Assembly: GCF_037042905.1 (NCBI RefSeq)
Contig: NC_087247.1
Coordinates: forward strand, 35,543,420-35,607,419
Length of the DNA stretch: 64,000 bases
Source: Lytechinus pictus
Taxonomy: Eukaryota; Echinodermata; Echinoidea; Temnopleuroida; Toxopneustidae
Reading direction: 5' to 3'
Positions 1-13,800 of the stretch are shown here, in pieces. A program made the translations under genes and the position numbers. The notes beneath the pieces are model-generated. The model was given only the letters and a program-made list of their open reading frames with translations, searched no databases and had not been told where the DNA came from. Position 1 is the first letter of the stretch; every line of letters starts with the position of its first letter.

Positions 1-1136
1 TTTCATTTTGTCGTGCAAGTGCATGTAAATGTATCCCTTGTTTCAAAATGGTTACATTAATGTAATCCTATTTCAAAGCTGTTACAAAAATGTTCCTTAC
101 AAACAGAAATTCTCCCGTACGGAAACTTCTATCAGATATACTGTAATTCTACTGCATATGCCCTACTTCTAAAAAAGAGATTTATTGGCATCTAACACAA
201 TCTATATATAAGCATCAAGATCGCCTGAATTTTTCAAATCATGAATTTAGTTATTTCGAGTACAATGAAACACAAACACAATAGCGCATAATAGACTTCA
301 GAAAGTGTCTTTCATCCCACCTGGGTTGAGTGCTGCACAATATGAATAATTTCTTGCTGACGTGAATTGAATTAACGCCTGTAGTACTATTCGAACCCGA
401 AAACCTCCGATTATTGAGACGTGAGTCAGAACCGCAACACCTTAACGCTTCCAGCTTTCTTTCATTTCATTTCGGAGCTTTTGCAAAAAGGTTGGGTTTT
501 TTTTGTTCTAATAAAAAAAAAATCCTAAAAAAAAAAAAAAAAAAAAAAAAAAAACAGTGTACAGAAATGATCCTGCCTTTTCCCCTATTAATAATGATCT
601 TTTTACAGTGTATATATATATATACAATCTGTAGTCAATCTAAATTTTACATTTTTGGATTAGAACTTTTAGGCAACTATGATTTCTAAAATGCAAAGGA
701 AACATTATTAGCTTGCCGGTAGTATATGAATTTAATGAAGACATGCATGGACACGTTACACTAAAATCATCAAATTGATACTGACTTACATTGTTATTTC
801 ATAACATTTTGATATTTTCTTCAGTGTTTTCTTTGTTCAATTTTACACATTTATTCATACCGTGAATGATATTGAATGATTTTTTTAAATCTACAAATTC
901 AAGAAAAGAATCAAAGACTTTGAAAGCCACTGTGGTAAAGCTTTTAACTTGTTTGATATTAGTGTCATGCGTCAGGTTAACGTAATACTCCACCGTGAAG
1001 TAACAACCCAAGATAGATCGGCTGAAATCGTCCGTTCTCAACTTCATTAGAAAATACACCTGCAAGTGGGAGTCACTGCACTATGTGTTAACTGCGAGCC
1101 TTCGTTCTTTTGAGCCGCAAAAGTTCCTCCTTTTCC

Positions 1137-1169
<33 letters not shown>

Positions 1170-1367
1170 ATGTATGTATAAAAAAATATATAGACCTATG
1201 CATGCACGTGTATGTGCATCAAAGTCTTCCGCCTCGTTACCCCCTTTTATAATTTATTTAACTTGTTTTACTTGTAGCAAATTATTAATTCATTTTGTCA
1301 TGTTCTCTTATTTTCATTTAAAAATTACAAGAGGTTGACATTTACAGTCTTATAAAAGCAATCGTTA

Positions 1368-2085
1368 GTCACAGGTACCAAGGGGGAGAACGGGGGTGGG
1401 GAATTTGCCCCCAGTCAGGAGCTTTGCTCCCCCCATTTGCCCCCACCCCCAGAAAATTTTGAAAACTTAAATAGAAATGTATAGTTAATGCTGTCATGCA
1501 TGAGCATCCTGCTCAAGCTGTAAGTGCTCCAAAACAGGATTTTCACTCGTAAAATTTGGAACATTTCACTTTGGCTTCAGCAATATTAGTCACTAACACA
1601 AAATGTTCAGGTCGTCATATAACTTTAAAATTTCGCTTCGCGCTCGCAGAGGCTGTTGGTTGAGGTAAATAAACGATATCCTCAATACAATCCAGTGTTC
1701 AAGTTATTATTGCACACATTATTTAATTTGAGTTTTCATTATTTGTTTTAGCGAGATACGTATCCTGCATGTTCATGATACCAAAAAAGTGCTAAGCATC
1801 TTTTTCATGGTTACAAAAAGTGCTTATATCATCGCGGTATATTACAAATTTTGAGCTCGCGCTTCGCGCTTGAATTATTTCTTTGATGAGATATCATATT
1901 CACGAGTCACTCTGTAAACATTCTTTAACAGATCCCTTTTCAAGTCAGTAGGGCCTATATTAAAATTTTAGCTCGCGCTTTGCGCTCGATTTTTTAAACA
2001 GGCAAAAAAGAATATTGTGTCCGCCTTTGCCCCCCCCCCCTCCCCTCTATAGTTTAAGAATTCCGGTTCCGCCACTGGTCACAGG
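1368..2085. mobile_element. hAT-like non-autonomous element with 8-bp direct repeat flanks
   Basis: The octamer GTCACAGG occurs at 1368-1375 and again at 2078-2085, the length expected for a hAT target-site duplication. The right end reads ccgccactg, the complement of the CAGTGGCGG terminus seen on other elements in the window. The left end (taccaaggggg) does not match that terminus and may be eroded. The interior has C/G-rich subterminal blocks and three copies of the gctcgcgcttcgcgctc-type motif near 1632, 1854 and 1972. No transposase frame is present, so mobilisation would have needed an outside enzyme. Confidence 0.6.
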
Positions 2086-2800
2086 TCGACAACTGTCTAA
2101 AATATTCACAATCTTTATCTTTGTTTGTCTCTCTTCACCCTTCCTAGCTTAGTTATCCCTTCTCCCCTCTTTTAACCTGCTTTCATATTTTACCGTTACC
2201 ACTCAATTTCGTTTTCTTCTCTGCTAGGGTGCATAATTATGATGAGATTCCCATACTTGGATTAAAATATTACGAACGTTAAACAACAAATGTTCTCTCA
2301 TCTCGACTGCAGTAAACGCGGTAGGTTAATTTTAGGTTATTCAAAAGAATGAGAGCATACTCTCATTTGTTAACCACATTTCATAACATTACGCAAGTGT
2401 ATTTCAAAAAGACAGAAAGTCGTTGTAAGCTGTTTCTTAATATCTGATGCGAAAAATTAACGTGGAAGTTGACTTTTGAATTGTGTGGAAAAATGAATAT
2501 AAAAAATAAGACGTACTAATGAACATTATATTTAACAAACGTATAGCTGTATGTTACAAATTCACTCTAAAATTCCGATGCACTATTTCTTTCTTGTAAA
2601 CAGAAATATTGTCTGATTGAGATCAATATCGGCAATTTGTAGCACGGAAGAGCCAAAATGATATTGTACATCTGCATTAAGCTTTTAGGCATGTTTACAC
2701 ACACAAACATATACATTAATATGTGAAATTAACAGCTACCAAGGGATTTGTTAAATCCTTTTTAAAAACTGTAAACATTATTGTCATTGTCATGAATACA

Positions 2801-2971
2801 AAAGTACTGTTAATAATAATAGCAATAAAAATTAATATTAACAACGATGATGAAAATGATAAAAATAACAATAATAATAGTAGTAGTACTACTACTAGTA
2901 GTTATAATACTACTTCTAGCAGTAATACTACTACTACTACTATCATTATTACTACTACTATTACTACTACG

Positions 2972-3015
<44 letters not shown>

Positions 3016-3035
3016 GACTACTACTACTCGCACTA
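2801..3035. repeat. ATN / CTA trinucleotide microsatellite
   Basis: AAT- and ATC-type triplets pass into a long tract of CTA triplets with a few CGA interruptions. The open frames across it on the plus strand (poly-Thr and poly-Leu) are simple translations of the triplet repeat and should not be read as genes. Confidence 0.95.
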
Positions 3036-3241
3036 TTCGCACAGGGGACGAGACAAGCATGGTTGCATCAAAATACAAAGCAAATACTACTGAATGTTGT
3101 ACATATGCAAACTTCTCTCGAAGTTACTTTAAAGGTTTTGATTGTTTGTTTAACAGTCGCGCTTTACGCGCTTTAATTGTCCAAAGTCATTGAATCAACC
3201 CATGTGGAAAATCCGTAAATATATATGTATATATTCCCCTT

Positions 3242-3355
3242 GGAAAAATTGGTGATGCCGAAAAAATGTCTCTGCCGGGAATCGAACCCGGGCCCCCAGC
3301 TTTGCCTCCAGGCCCCAAGCAGAGACATTTTTTCCGACATCACCAATCTTTTTTC
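3242..3355 (-). repeat. tRNA-like fragment inside a long hairpin
   Basis: On the minus strand the core reads as the end of a tRNA, with a box-B-like gggttcgattccc and a closing gcagagac. The flanks are inverted repeats of about 25 bp: ggtgatgccgaaaaaatgtc at the left matches the complement of the right flank (gacattttttccgacatcacc). The acceptor-like stem is therefore extended far beyond a tRNA. It is probably a tRNA-derived hairpin repeat; no complete cloverleaf is visible. Confidence 0.5.
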
Positions 3356-3429
3356 CCAAAGGGTACATAGCTCTTGGGAACCTTGATTTAAGCTTCGCCT
3401 ACCTTTGTTCTCTTCATTCATTTCTTGCG

Positions 3430-3465
<36 letters not shown>

Positions 3466-3784
3466 TATGTATATATATGACACTTTCCGCGATGGCAGCC
3501 ATGTCAACTATTATCAAGATTTGATCTTATATTCACTTTATTTTACTAATTCATGAACATTGATCCAAGATTCAAGATTACTTTTATTCAATTTTCATCA
3601 ATAAACAAGGACAAAACTAATCACAAGAAATATAGTTTTAATGATATAGTAACATAATTCAATGTAGTAAATCATACTAGACTTTATGAAGTTGGGGTCC
3701 CCTAAAAGTCAAAAGCTTACATTATTTGGTTACCCCTGATAGTTGTGATCAAATAATTTAATGCATAATTAAGATAAAAAACGG

Positions 3785-3929
<145 letters not shown>

Positions 3930-4287
3930 GATATTAAATTTATTGTATTCACTACTGTTGGTGTTGCAATCACTAAAATCATCATTATTACTATAACTAT
4001 TATTGGTATCATCTTCATCAACATTATCATCATCATTATCCTTTTCCTGCTCCTTCTCATCCTATGCTTCCTCCTCCTCCTCATCATCATAATCATCTGT
4101 CATAAACAACCCATGCAATTCAAATACACTTTCCACACACTACCGTTGAAATACACTCTCTCAATGTCAGAAGAACAAAACTATTGACATAAATTCATAA
4201 TGACATTTTGTTGCCATCGCAGAAATTCATTAAGCGTTAAAATCGTCTAGCTTGATTTAACACACATAATGTGCCCAACGCATTGAA

Positions 4288-4373
4288 TATAAAATAGAGT
4301 GAAATTGATGAAAATATGATGGTATATACCACCTCCTTTCAAATGGAACAGCCTTCACACTTGAGTGACCAAT
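4288..4373 (+). promoter_or_regulatory. Possible Pax promoter motifs (TATAAAA, CCAAT)
   Basis: TATAAAA lies at 4288-4294 and CCAAT at 4369-4373, in non-repetitive sequence about 420-500 bp upstream of the proposed start codon. The order (TATA before CCAAT) is not the classical one, so both may be chance matches. The alternative is that the ATG exon begins at the splice acceptor ending at 4766 and the true promoter lies further upstream. Confidence 0.2.
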
Positions 4374-4766
4374 GAGAGCACTCGATAAATTCATTCCTGT
4401 ATGAGCGGAGAGAGTCAGATGTTCAGACACTCCTTCAGGTGTATAACTGCCTCCTTGTTCAAAACGAATATAGTGGCCTAAAACCAGTTACATTCTCAGG
4501 GCGCAGGCGCACCACCGTGTCTAGATTGGGAACGAAATTGGTACCATTAAACCCTCATCACCTAAACTATGTGGGAGGGAAAGATAAAGTGAGTGCATCG
4601 ATGAGGGAAGTTCGTCCAGAAAGATAGAGAAGGGGAGATACAAACAGTAACACCATTGACCATTTGAAAGACATCCAGTCACGGGCGAGTCGTTCCTACA
4701 CGTTCCTTCGATATAGGCTTCCAAGCGAAGTGGAGAGAACATTTTCTGTTTTATCATTTTTTTCAG

Positions 4767-4804
4767 CTGTAACCAGTGATCCAATTTCACCATGACACAT
4801 TCTG
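4767..4804 (+). CDS. paxA (Poxn-like): Pax exon with start codon (coding 4792-4804)
   Basis: The coding part is ATG ACA CAT TCT G followed by a perfect gtaagt donor at 4805. It gives MTHS plus the first base of a Gly codon, and exon 2 completes that codon to read [14 protein letters not shown]. Drosophila Pox neuro begins almost the same way ([14 protein letters not shown]), so the phase and residues fit well. The ATG context (ttcaccATGa) is favourable. A pyrimidine-rich acceptor ends at 4766, so the 5' UTR may be split by another intron upstream. It is too short to be found by an ORF scan. Confidence 0.72.
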
Positions 4805-7800
4805 GTAAGTATAATGCCTTTAAATTTTTATCAAAGACACTAAATTTCAGGTATAGGAATGGTATATATAATTATTCTCAAGGATGTATTATTTTTTTTT
4901 TCACTTTTATTTAATTTAAAAAATGTCCAGCAGTCTCAGGTTTGTCAAGGTTTGTTTACTGTGCTGTATACAACCTGATTTGTTATGTCATCATTAGATG
5001 TTGTTTAAATTTAAACAAAATGTAATAAAAAATCAACATCAATGTTCAATTCTTAATTTTTATTGATTAAAAGTTAAAAGAATTGTTCAAGCTTTTGAAA
5101 CATTTATAAAAGCTTTTTAACTCTCAAAGAACATACAGTACATAGTAAACCGGGTAGTTTCAAAACAATAAATTCTTTATTAATTTTGTTTTCATTGTGT
5201 GGTAAAAAAAGATGAATGTAACAAACACCACGATCACATAATAAAAATAATAATTTGAAGACGGTGATAGAATTAACATATATATCAAATGAAATAATGA
5301 TGCATATCGATACCGTAATCATTTTTTGTTACATTTTTGTATGGTTCATTGTTTAAAGCGTTCGTTGTACTCAAATACATAATAATTCGGCTTGATTCTT
5401 GAAAGAACAGCCAGCACAAAGTTTGAATGTTTTGTGTGTATAACATCTGATAAATGACCATTTTACCAGCACTGCTTATCGATGAAAAGAACGACTTCTC
5501 TATCAATTAATAATTTCTATTAGTACCCACGAGATCATATTCTGTAATCTGTTTTAATGACTAGTATATATCAATTTTGTGGTGCTGGTGGTGTTTGTGT
5601 CATCATTTGTATAAATGTTATGAATATTCAACAAATGAGTAGATGATGTATTATTTCGCCTAAAAAAATCATCACATGATATCCTTATTGATATTGCAGC
5701 GTTACGTATGAGTTTTTCTTTTTCAGTAAAAATTTATCGAATTAACTGATATAGGTAGGTTTCATTTATTTCTTAAAATATATATTTGTGTGCTTTATTG
5801 AACAAATCAAAATAATCATATTCAATATTTATACAATCATGACGATTCGAAAGAACATTCCAAAAAGAGAACACATTAAATAAAATAGAAACGAAAAAAT
5901 ATCGATTTGAGTATAAACTGATTTAAAATATATAAAGAATACCACCTAACATATTCTCTTACGGCTAGCAATAACATTAATAAAAGTTGATTTTTAAAGA
6001 TATAAAATCTAAATCGTATTCAAGCTTATCAGATATAAAAAAATATTACATGAAGTGGGACATATAATCAAAGACAGAAAATACCGTCGACATCTTATTT
6101 AATTCTCGACAGCACCGGACAATTTAAACAAAACCTGACGGCATATAGCACAACGCAGCAAGATTGATCAAGAGCTAACTCTGTGTATGGGACTTACGAA
6201 AATCACCCAATCCTCTCGTACTTACCATCCCATTTCCTTTCTATATTTTCTACTACCTAAGGAAAAAATATATTTAGGCAGTTCGGAAATACTGTACATC
6301 AACATAAGCCTACGATAATCAGATATAGCTATATTTTCTATGTTATTGTTGAAAGAATGTGCAGGCTGTCTCAAACAGAAAGGATTATTTACTAAGACTT
6401 GGCAAAGGAGTATTTGACAAAGCATTCTCTAAGAAATTCAATTAAACCTAATACAGTAGTTCGGAAAGGACGTTGGGGGTAATATATAAAAAAGAAGAGG
6501 TTAATGATTGTCCTGCACTCCAACGATTAAGATAACCCAGAGAACACCTGTCATTCCTTTAAAGGTATAAGCCAAAGTCCCTATATTACGATTTTAAGGT
6601 GGGGTTAATCCATCAGGGGCCCTGTTGAAAAACGCTTAATAATCGCTCGTATTAACTACGATTGATTCAACTTTAATATCCATGCATTTCATCGAGAAAA
6701 ATTGTTCTTTGAAGACTGATATGCTTGATTATAGCTATAACATGAATATTATTTTTTTTTAAGTAAAGCGTCATGAGGGTGAAACGACATTTTGCTCCTG
6801 CGACAATTACTACGGGCTTTGTGTCATATGAGATGTAGGGTTGGGGTCAAAATAGGATTTCTGTTGGGTTTAGGCTAGGGATAGGGTAATAATGTTATAT
6901 CCAGGGTTGAAGTTAGTCGTCACTCGATTGGTGCGAGGAATTTATAGGGGAGCAATTATTGGCGCCGAAGCAAATGCCATGGTATTGTAAAGAGGAGAAT
7001 GGTGTAATTACGAAATTGAGAAAGATAATTATATGAAATATTTCTTCTTCGATCGAATCTGAACTAGCAACTTTTTTGTTTATAGAAGGTCATTTTTTAA
7101 TGATATTAAATTTGATTTTAAATAATAATGAAAGGCCAGTTCAGTCCTAACATTAAATTCATCTAAACAAGTTCTTTCCATAAAGAATGATTTAAAGTTG
7201 TACCCCTTTTCTACTTTATCATGAATTAAGTATAACATTTGTTAACTGGGCTTACTTGAATTTTTATTGCGACGTTCTCCGCGAATGGCTTCATATACTG
7301 TATACGTCTCGCAGATACTTTATCTATAAATTTATGATTTATAAAACCGATATGAAATCAATTTTATTAACTGACAATAAATGTATTCAATTTAATAAAA
7401 TTAATCAATAAATACTAAACAAACTTAACAGCATTCTAAAAAATGGATATCGTTTTACGTAGCAGAAACATGAATGTTAACGTAAGTTGCGTGCACATGA
7501 CAGAGGTAATGTCTCTCTCTCACATTTTAGGATTAGGTTTACTGAAATCACAAGCATTTTTTTATTTTGATATTGGGTGATTTTTAATTCTCCATTGTTT
7601 AATCAATCCTCAAAAGTTCTTATTTTTACTATGATTTATTTATCCCAACACGTCAGAAACTTGCATTAGGGAATTTCGATTACTTTTAGTTGCATTTAAA
7701 CGCTACCCTTGTATGGATAACAAATTGAGATGTAGAGAAATGTATAAGTAGTTGTCCCATGATGTCAAAAAATGGGATCCGAGTTATTTTGAATTTCGAC

Positions 7801-10800
7801 GTTTAAATGATAATGATTCGATAATTATTAACGACTCCTGTTCCCTAGATTAGACGAATTTGTAATCTCACACAAAATTGAACGCTCTTTGGCTATCCAC
7901 ACTGTTTTTCTGCTTCTTATTTTCTTGACACACCCACTCCCCCTCGTAATCATGGTAACTCTCATGCTTGCTAGCTAACCCCTTAGGTTGAGAATATCGT
8001 TTTGAAGCTTCCCCACAGGGAAGCATGCCCAAAGAAAAAAAAGACATCACGAGACCAAAGGCAAAGAAAACTCTAAAAATCAACCGCTTCCTCATCAAAT
8101 CTACGTCTTTATCTGACCCAACCAAACCATTTTCAAACTGGCGTCAGACCAAATCATCACCATTTTATATGGATGAGTCGGTTCAGGGTTTATCTGTACC
8201 ATTCATCAACGGAAAGAAAATCACTTTAGAATGAGCGCTGCAAATAAACGCGAAATATCTAACTCTGCTTTCTTTTTTCTTTTTTTTTTTTGCACTTTGG
8301 TTGTGACCCTCTGGTGCCTCTATTCTTGAGGTGGTTCTAGTGTCATCCGATCCCACTGTAAAACTACAAATCTTTACATCAGAATATTTCAGCGTTTTTT
8401 TTTTTAATGCGCTCGTATCCACTCAGCCAAGTGCCCATGGCCCTATTCAGCATGGCTTGGTGTCCTGGTCAGAACAATTCTCTTTTAGCAAAAGGACATA
8501 TATATGGGACTCGAACTCATGACCCTTTGACCGAATAGCAGAAATCAGATACATCCTTTCATGTTACTTCCATTGTGCTGTTAACACATGCTTTTTAAAA
8601 CATTAAACTTTTGCGAATGCGTTATAATAAGGGTCGTCTTGTGTCCATAACGGATATCCGACAGCTCCTTTTAGCAAGCACCACAACAGATTTGTGTTAA
8701 TAGTCGGCCAGCTCTTGTTGCCGAACACAAATCTTTGAAAATTATTGGGGAATAAAGAAAGAGAAGCTATTATAAACAAAATTATACGTACTCCGTTTTT
8801 AACAAAAATTAAAAGAAAATTGATTTCAATATCATACAGAAAAAACAATAATTTTATAATATCATGGAATATTCATTCAAACTTGCACATTATTGGAAGA
8901 AAGGTTATGGTTGATCAGACTGCTTGTTTGATTTGTCCCTACTTTCTTTCATTGTGGAGATGCAGTCAGTGCTCGCCAGGTGTAGACAAATTTGGCTTCT
9001 GATAGATAAATATGATTATGAGCATACATCAACACAAAACAGGTCTCAATACAAAACATGTCTTTATTATTTTGTTCAAATGTGATTGTGAGAATTTTCT
9101 CAACAATCCATTTTTTATTTGCCCAAAATTATTTGGTGCGAATATTCCTCCCCAAATTGTTCTTTTTCAGTGGCGATGGGGTTTTGGTTCATCCAAATAG
9201 GTGCTTCTGTAATTGATACTTGAGTGTGTTTATAGGTTATTATGAACAATGTAAATTAATTTCATTCACATCAAAAGAAACTGGGAAATCAAAGATGACT
9301 TGCAAAATGTTGTTATCAATTTCAGATTGATGCTTCTGGTTTAAACGACCATACATTTGACTTTTTGCCTTAGAAATCAAAGGGAATTGTAATCGGCTAA
9401 TGCATTTTTTTTTACAATAATGAATGCCATGAATTAATGAATAAATAAATCACAGTCCATGGAGGAGCAATTTACTTTCCTGCACATGTTCTGAAATATC
9501 TTAATGTATTTGGATTAAAATTTTTGAAATAAAAACACTTATCTTTTTAGAGAGAAGGGATATACAATATTGTATGCATACCAGAGGATATAAAAAAATT
9601 AGACATACGAATACAGAAGAATCTGACTTCAGAGCACTGTAACTAATGGCGACCATAACGGGGGGGGGGGGTGGCTTTTAAAGAAGAACATACGTGCTTC
9701 CAATCGATAATGTAATGATTCAGATGCGTTGCTAGATTAGTGCATAAATTCTATTTTGTAAGGCTTATCTAAAGTAATTACCATAAAAGATAGCATCCAA
9801 ACCTAATTATTTACACAAATGAAAAAAAAGACCAACAAAAATTACTTCATTGATAGTAGATTGAGGAGAATGAATAGTGAAAACGGTAATATATGTAAGT
9901 TGAAATAAAAGATAAAAAAAGTAAATCGTGAAAAGTAAAAATCTATTAAACAGAAGGAAAGAAGGATGACTTTCAAGAGTATAGATAATCTGCTTTTCTG
10001 CCCCTACTTTTTAAAATGATTTCATTAATTAAAAAGGTTTCTTGTGTGTCCACACTGTGTCACTCTATCATTGTCGTTGAAGCAATGCGTTATTTTGCTC
10101 CATGAATGTTAACTATTTGTAAACTTTATGAACAAGTCCACCCCAACAAAAATTGATTTGAATAAAAAGAGAAAAATCCTACAAGCATAACACTGAAAAT
10201 TTTATCAAAATTGGATGTAAAATAAGAACATTAGGACATTTTCAAGTCATACACTCACTATTTATTTTATATGAAATAGTAAATATTCCAAATTTCTCCT
10301 CATTGTTAAGTGAAAACAAAGATTGATTCCTCCCTGAACATGTAGAATTAGCATTGTTTAATACTATATGGTTCAGTAAGGTTGGTCCTTATTGTCAAAT
10401 CTGTAAAAAAAAATGAAATATTGTATAATTCAAACAATAAAAAAATTGTGAGTGAGGGACATCATCGACTGTCTAATTTGCATGTCACTGATTTTGTGAA
10501 AAATAAGCGAAACTTTAAAATGTCATAACTTTCTTATTTTACATTCGATTTTGATGAAATTTTCCGCGTTATGCTAGTTTGATTTTTCTCTATTCATACA
10601 AATCATCATTTCTATGGGGTGGCCTTGACATTTAAATAAAAAGCCAATTTTCCGAATGTTCGCCAGATACTGTTTATTTCTTTTTATTTGTACATAATTT
10701 TACCCGATTTTGAATTATCTTTTATGTCGTATAAATTTGTGAATGGGTGTGTGTGGTGTGTGTGTTTGCGGTATAAAGACGTGTTTGGGAGGGTGTGTGT

Positions 10801-13800
10801 GTGTGTGTGTGCGCACGCCAGCGCATTGACCTATTCCAGTAGTAGCTAGGTCCATGGTATGAGGGTGTGTGTGGTGGAGTGTAAGTTATGGGTTCGTAAT
10901 ATAGGGAGTGGTGTTCGATCTTGTATATAGTGATTGTATGAGGTTGATTCAATTTCTCTAAATGTGAACGTATGAATAAAAATGACTAGTGTTATTGTGT
11001 GTCTTGATTTTTTCCTGCAAATTAAAGTTTGTAGGTCGATCTTGGCTTGGCACCATTTTCCATTATTAATCATTTATTAATTATTTATGTGTTAAAAACA
11101 AAACTACTTTCCATATTCTAATACGATGTAAAAAATCTATTGGCTAGAATGTGACTGTAATGAAAATAGGACATCGACTTAAACAGATTTGCTAATTTTA
11201 ATCACTAATTTTTATCGTATGTGAATCTTTCTCAAATAGACCCCCAGATCGATTAGATGACTATTTTCTGAAGACATTGATGAATATATTTTCTTCAAAT
11301 AAAGGTTTTTCCCGCTTTTGAAACCATTGCAGTCTACCACAAAACGACAATCTGACAATTAGCGCTCATGATTTTTAATGAACAAAAAGTACAAGTTTTC
11401 TTCAGTTTGTAGTGCAAAGAGTATCGGGGTTGTTCTTCAGTGAATAATTTCTTTGAGTACACAGTTTAATAACTCTCTTCGACAGTGATACTTTTCCCCG
11501 TCATGTTTTCCATTGTAATATTAGTTTACGCCCTTCCTATATCAACTACACGCCTCGATAGATTCTTCATATGGCTCCAGTAAGCATTGTCCCCTGGACT
11601 TTTATTTAACAGAAACCAATATCGGATTCACCTTTTATTATTATCCATCCCTCTCCTTCTCCTACTATAGAAATTAAAGAAAAAGACGTCAAAATTACTC
11701 TTGGTGCGATAATTTTCAGCGTGATGCTCATTCTCCACGCCTAATGGAGATATTTTTTTCAGTTGGTACGAGCGAAGCGTGTAAGAGGAGAATCATGACT
11801 TCTCAACCTCGTCTTCCCTGTTCTGGTTCGATGAACCATGCTATAGACCCATCTTTCTCCATCACAGTCAACCAATGTTAAATGTACCATGGGCTACCTT
11901 CCTCTTTCTTTCCTCAATATCAATTTTCTTCTCAGCCCCGTGAGCAGATGATAAACAAGAAAAGTATTTAAAAAAAGAGAAAAAAAAAGAAAGAGAGAGA
12001 TCGAAAGCGTTCTTGTTGTTATTATTCACCTTGATGAATATTGTTAAAAATAAGAAGTTAAGTCGTGCGGTATCAAACTCGACTGTAGCCACGAACCACC
12101 AATTCTTAGCATCCACCGTGAAAAAAAGAAATATTGCAAATGCCATGAATTTACACTAGAATTCGTTCCTTTATTCTCGCATCCACCCCGCCGTCCACGA
12201 TCGCTAATATTATTGAGCATGCTTGCTCAGGCGTTACTGGAATCGCCCATTTTTCTGTCTCTCGCAATTTCACACCGGTATGATTTTGAATCAATTTTTG
12301 CCTGCCGTGTCGATTTTAAAATCGAGAGAGGAAAAACGGGGAAAGGAGAGAAAGGACTTACATAGTATAGGTACTGCACTGTCTGGTAGGTCAAGCGCAA
12401 TGTATTTACTGAGCGAGAACAATTAGAGGCAAAAGTGTGCGTTTCTAAAGACTCTTGGGTTGGTTATAATATACACGACGGGAAGGTCGAGAATACTCAG
12501 CACCAGAAAGATCAAATATTATACAATCTCCCTCTCTATCATTCTCTCTCCTTCGTTTTCTCTGTTTTGTTTTCATTTTTCCTGCATGTCTCTGATATAT
12601 TTAATCCATTTTGTATATATTTCATACCAACTTTTTCCTTTTATATATTATTCTTTTCATATTTGAACTGCCATGAAGTATGCATGATAATATATTTCCG
12701 TTTCTAAGATATCAAGCAACCAGAATGTTTTATTCTAGCTCTCCTCCCCCTCTCTCTCTTCCTCATTTCTTTTATGATTGCAACAACAGTGTGTAGATCA
12801 AAAAAAGCCTAGGTACGCGTTGCGCAGCTCTCTCGATCGAGAGAAGAACCGGCAGATCGATCGCGATCATTTTGTCGTCATGGCAACGTAATATCGAAAA
12901 GACTCATTTGGGCGGAAAGTTTGCAGGAGTTATATGATGATGATTATGATTGTAAAGTAATGGATGGCTTGGCGAATGGCTGTGCATTTGTGTGTGAGCA
13001 GAGTGCCGCTCAACAGACCATGTAGAATATAAAACACAAAAGATGATGGGAGGTTTCGGGATCTACTCTATCACTGAAAATTAGGTCTGATGAGACATTA
13101 CGATTCATGAAGTTTATGATGACGTAAATGAGCCTGAATTGAATTATCAGTCGTAAATGACTAAGTATTTCATCAGGTTTGTATTATCTATGGCCATCAT
13201 CTTTAGACGGCATACGACTTTGTTGCTATTTGATTGAGCTTGAATTGGGCCATAATCATGACAGAATTGATCAAACATCAGGATACTATCGCGATGAAAT
13301 GACTGAGCAATCTCTATTTAAAAAAAAAAATCCAACATTCAAATGACGCAGATTCCGATTGAAAGTGCAATGGCAGATAGGAGCTAATGTTATCAAAGAA
13401 ATGGGTGTGACACGACTGTTCTTCCAAATGTCTTGTTATGTTTTATCGAAACAATGAACACGGTGTTTTTTTTCAAGTTGGAAAAGGAAAAAAAATGAAC
13501 GAGGCAATTGCATGCTTAATTATCTAAAAGTTCTTTTTATGGGTAAGGATAGGTGAAGTAAATGAAGGGTATAATGAACGGATAGTAAATGACATAACAA
13601 GGTTGGATTGCCATCGGTTTAATATTGATGGAATCGGGTATGTATGATGTATGTTTTGATGATTAAGTTGGGTGTGAAGCCAATGATTTTAAGAATTTTA
13701 CAAGTAATAAACATTAATAGTGTTATGTTTGGCGGCTATATTATACGACAGAACAGATACACCGACGTGATTAGCACCATAGTAGTGTGATAGTGAATCA

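Noticed and set aside
2723..3193. Thr-rich open frame of 156 codons
   Set aside because: It is the translation of a CTA/ATN microsatellite; the overlapping Leu-rich frame is the same repeat in another phase.
12223..12272. Alternative Pax first exon ending FHTG at a gtatga donor
   Set aside because: The phase and the HTG|QAG junction fit, but there is no in-frame ATG after the TGA at 12214 and no convincing acceptor. The 4792 ATG has a better start context and a perfect donor.
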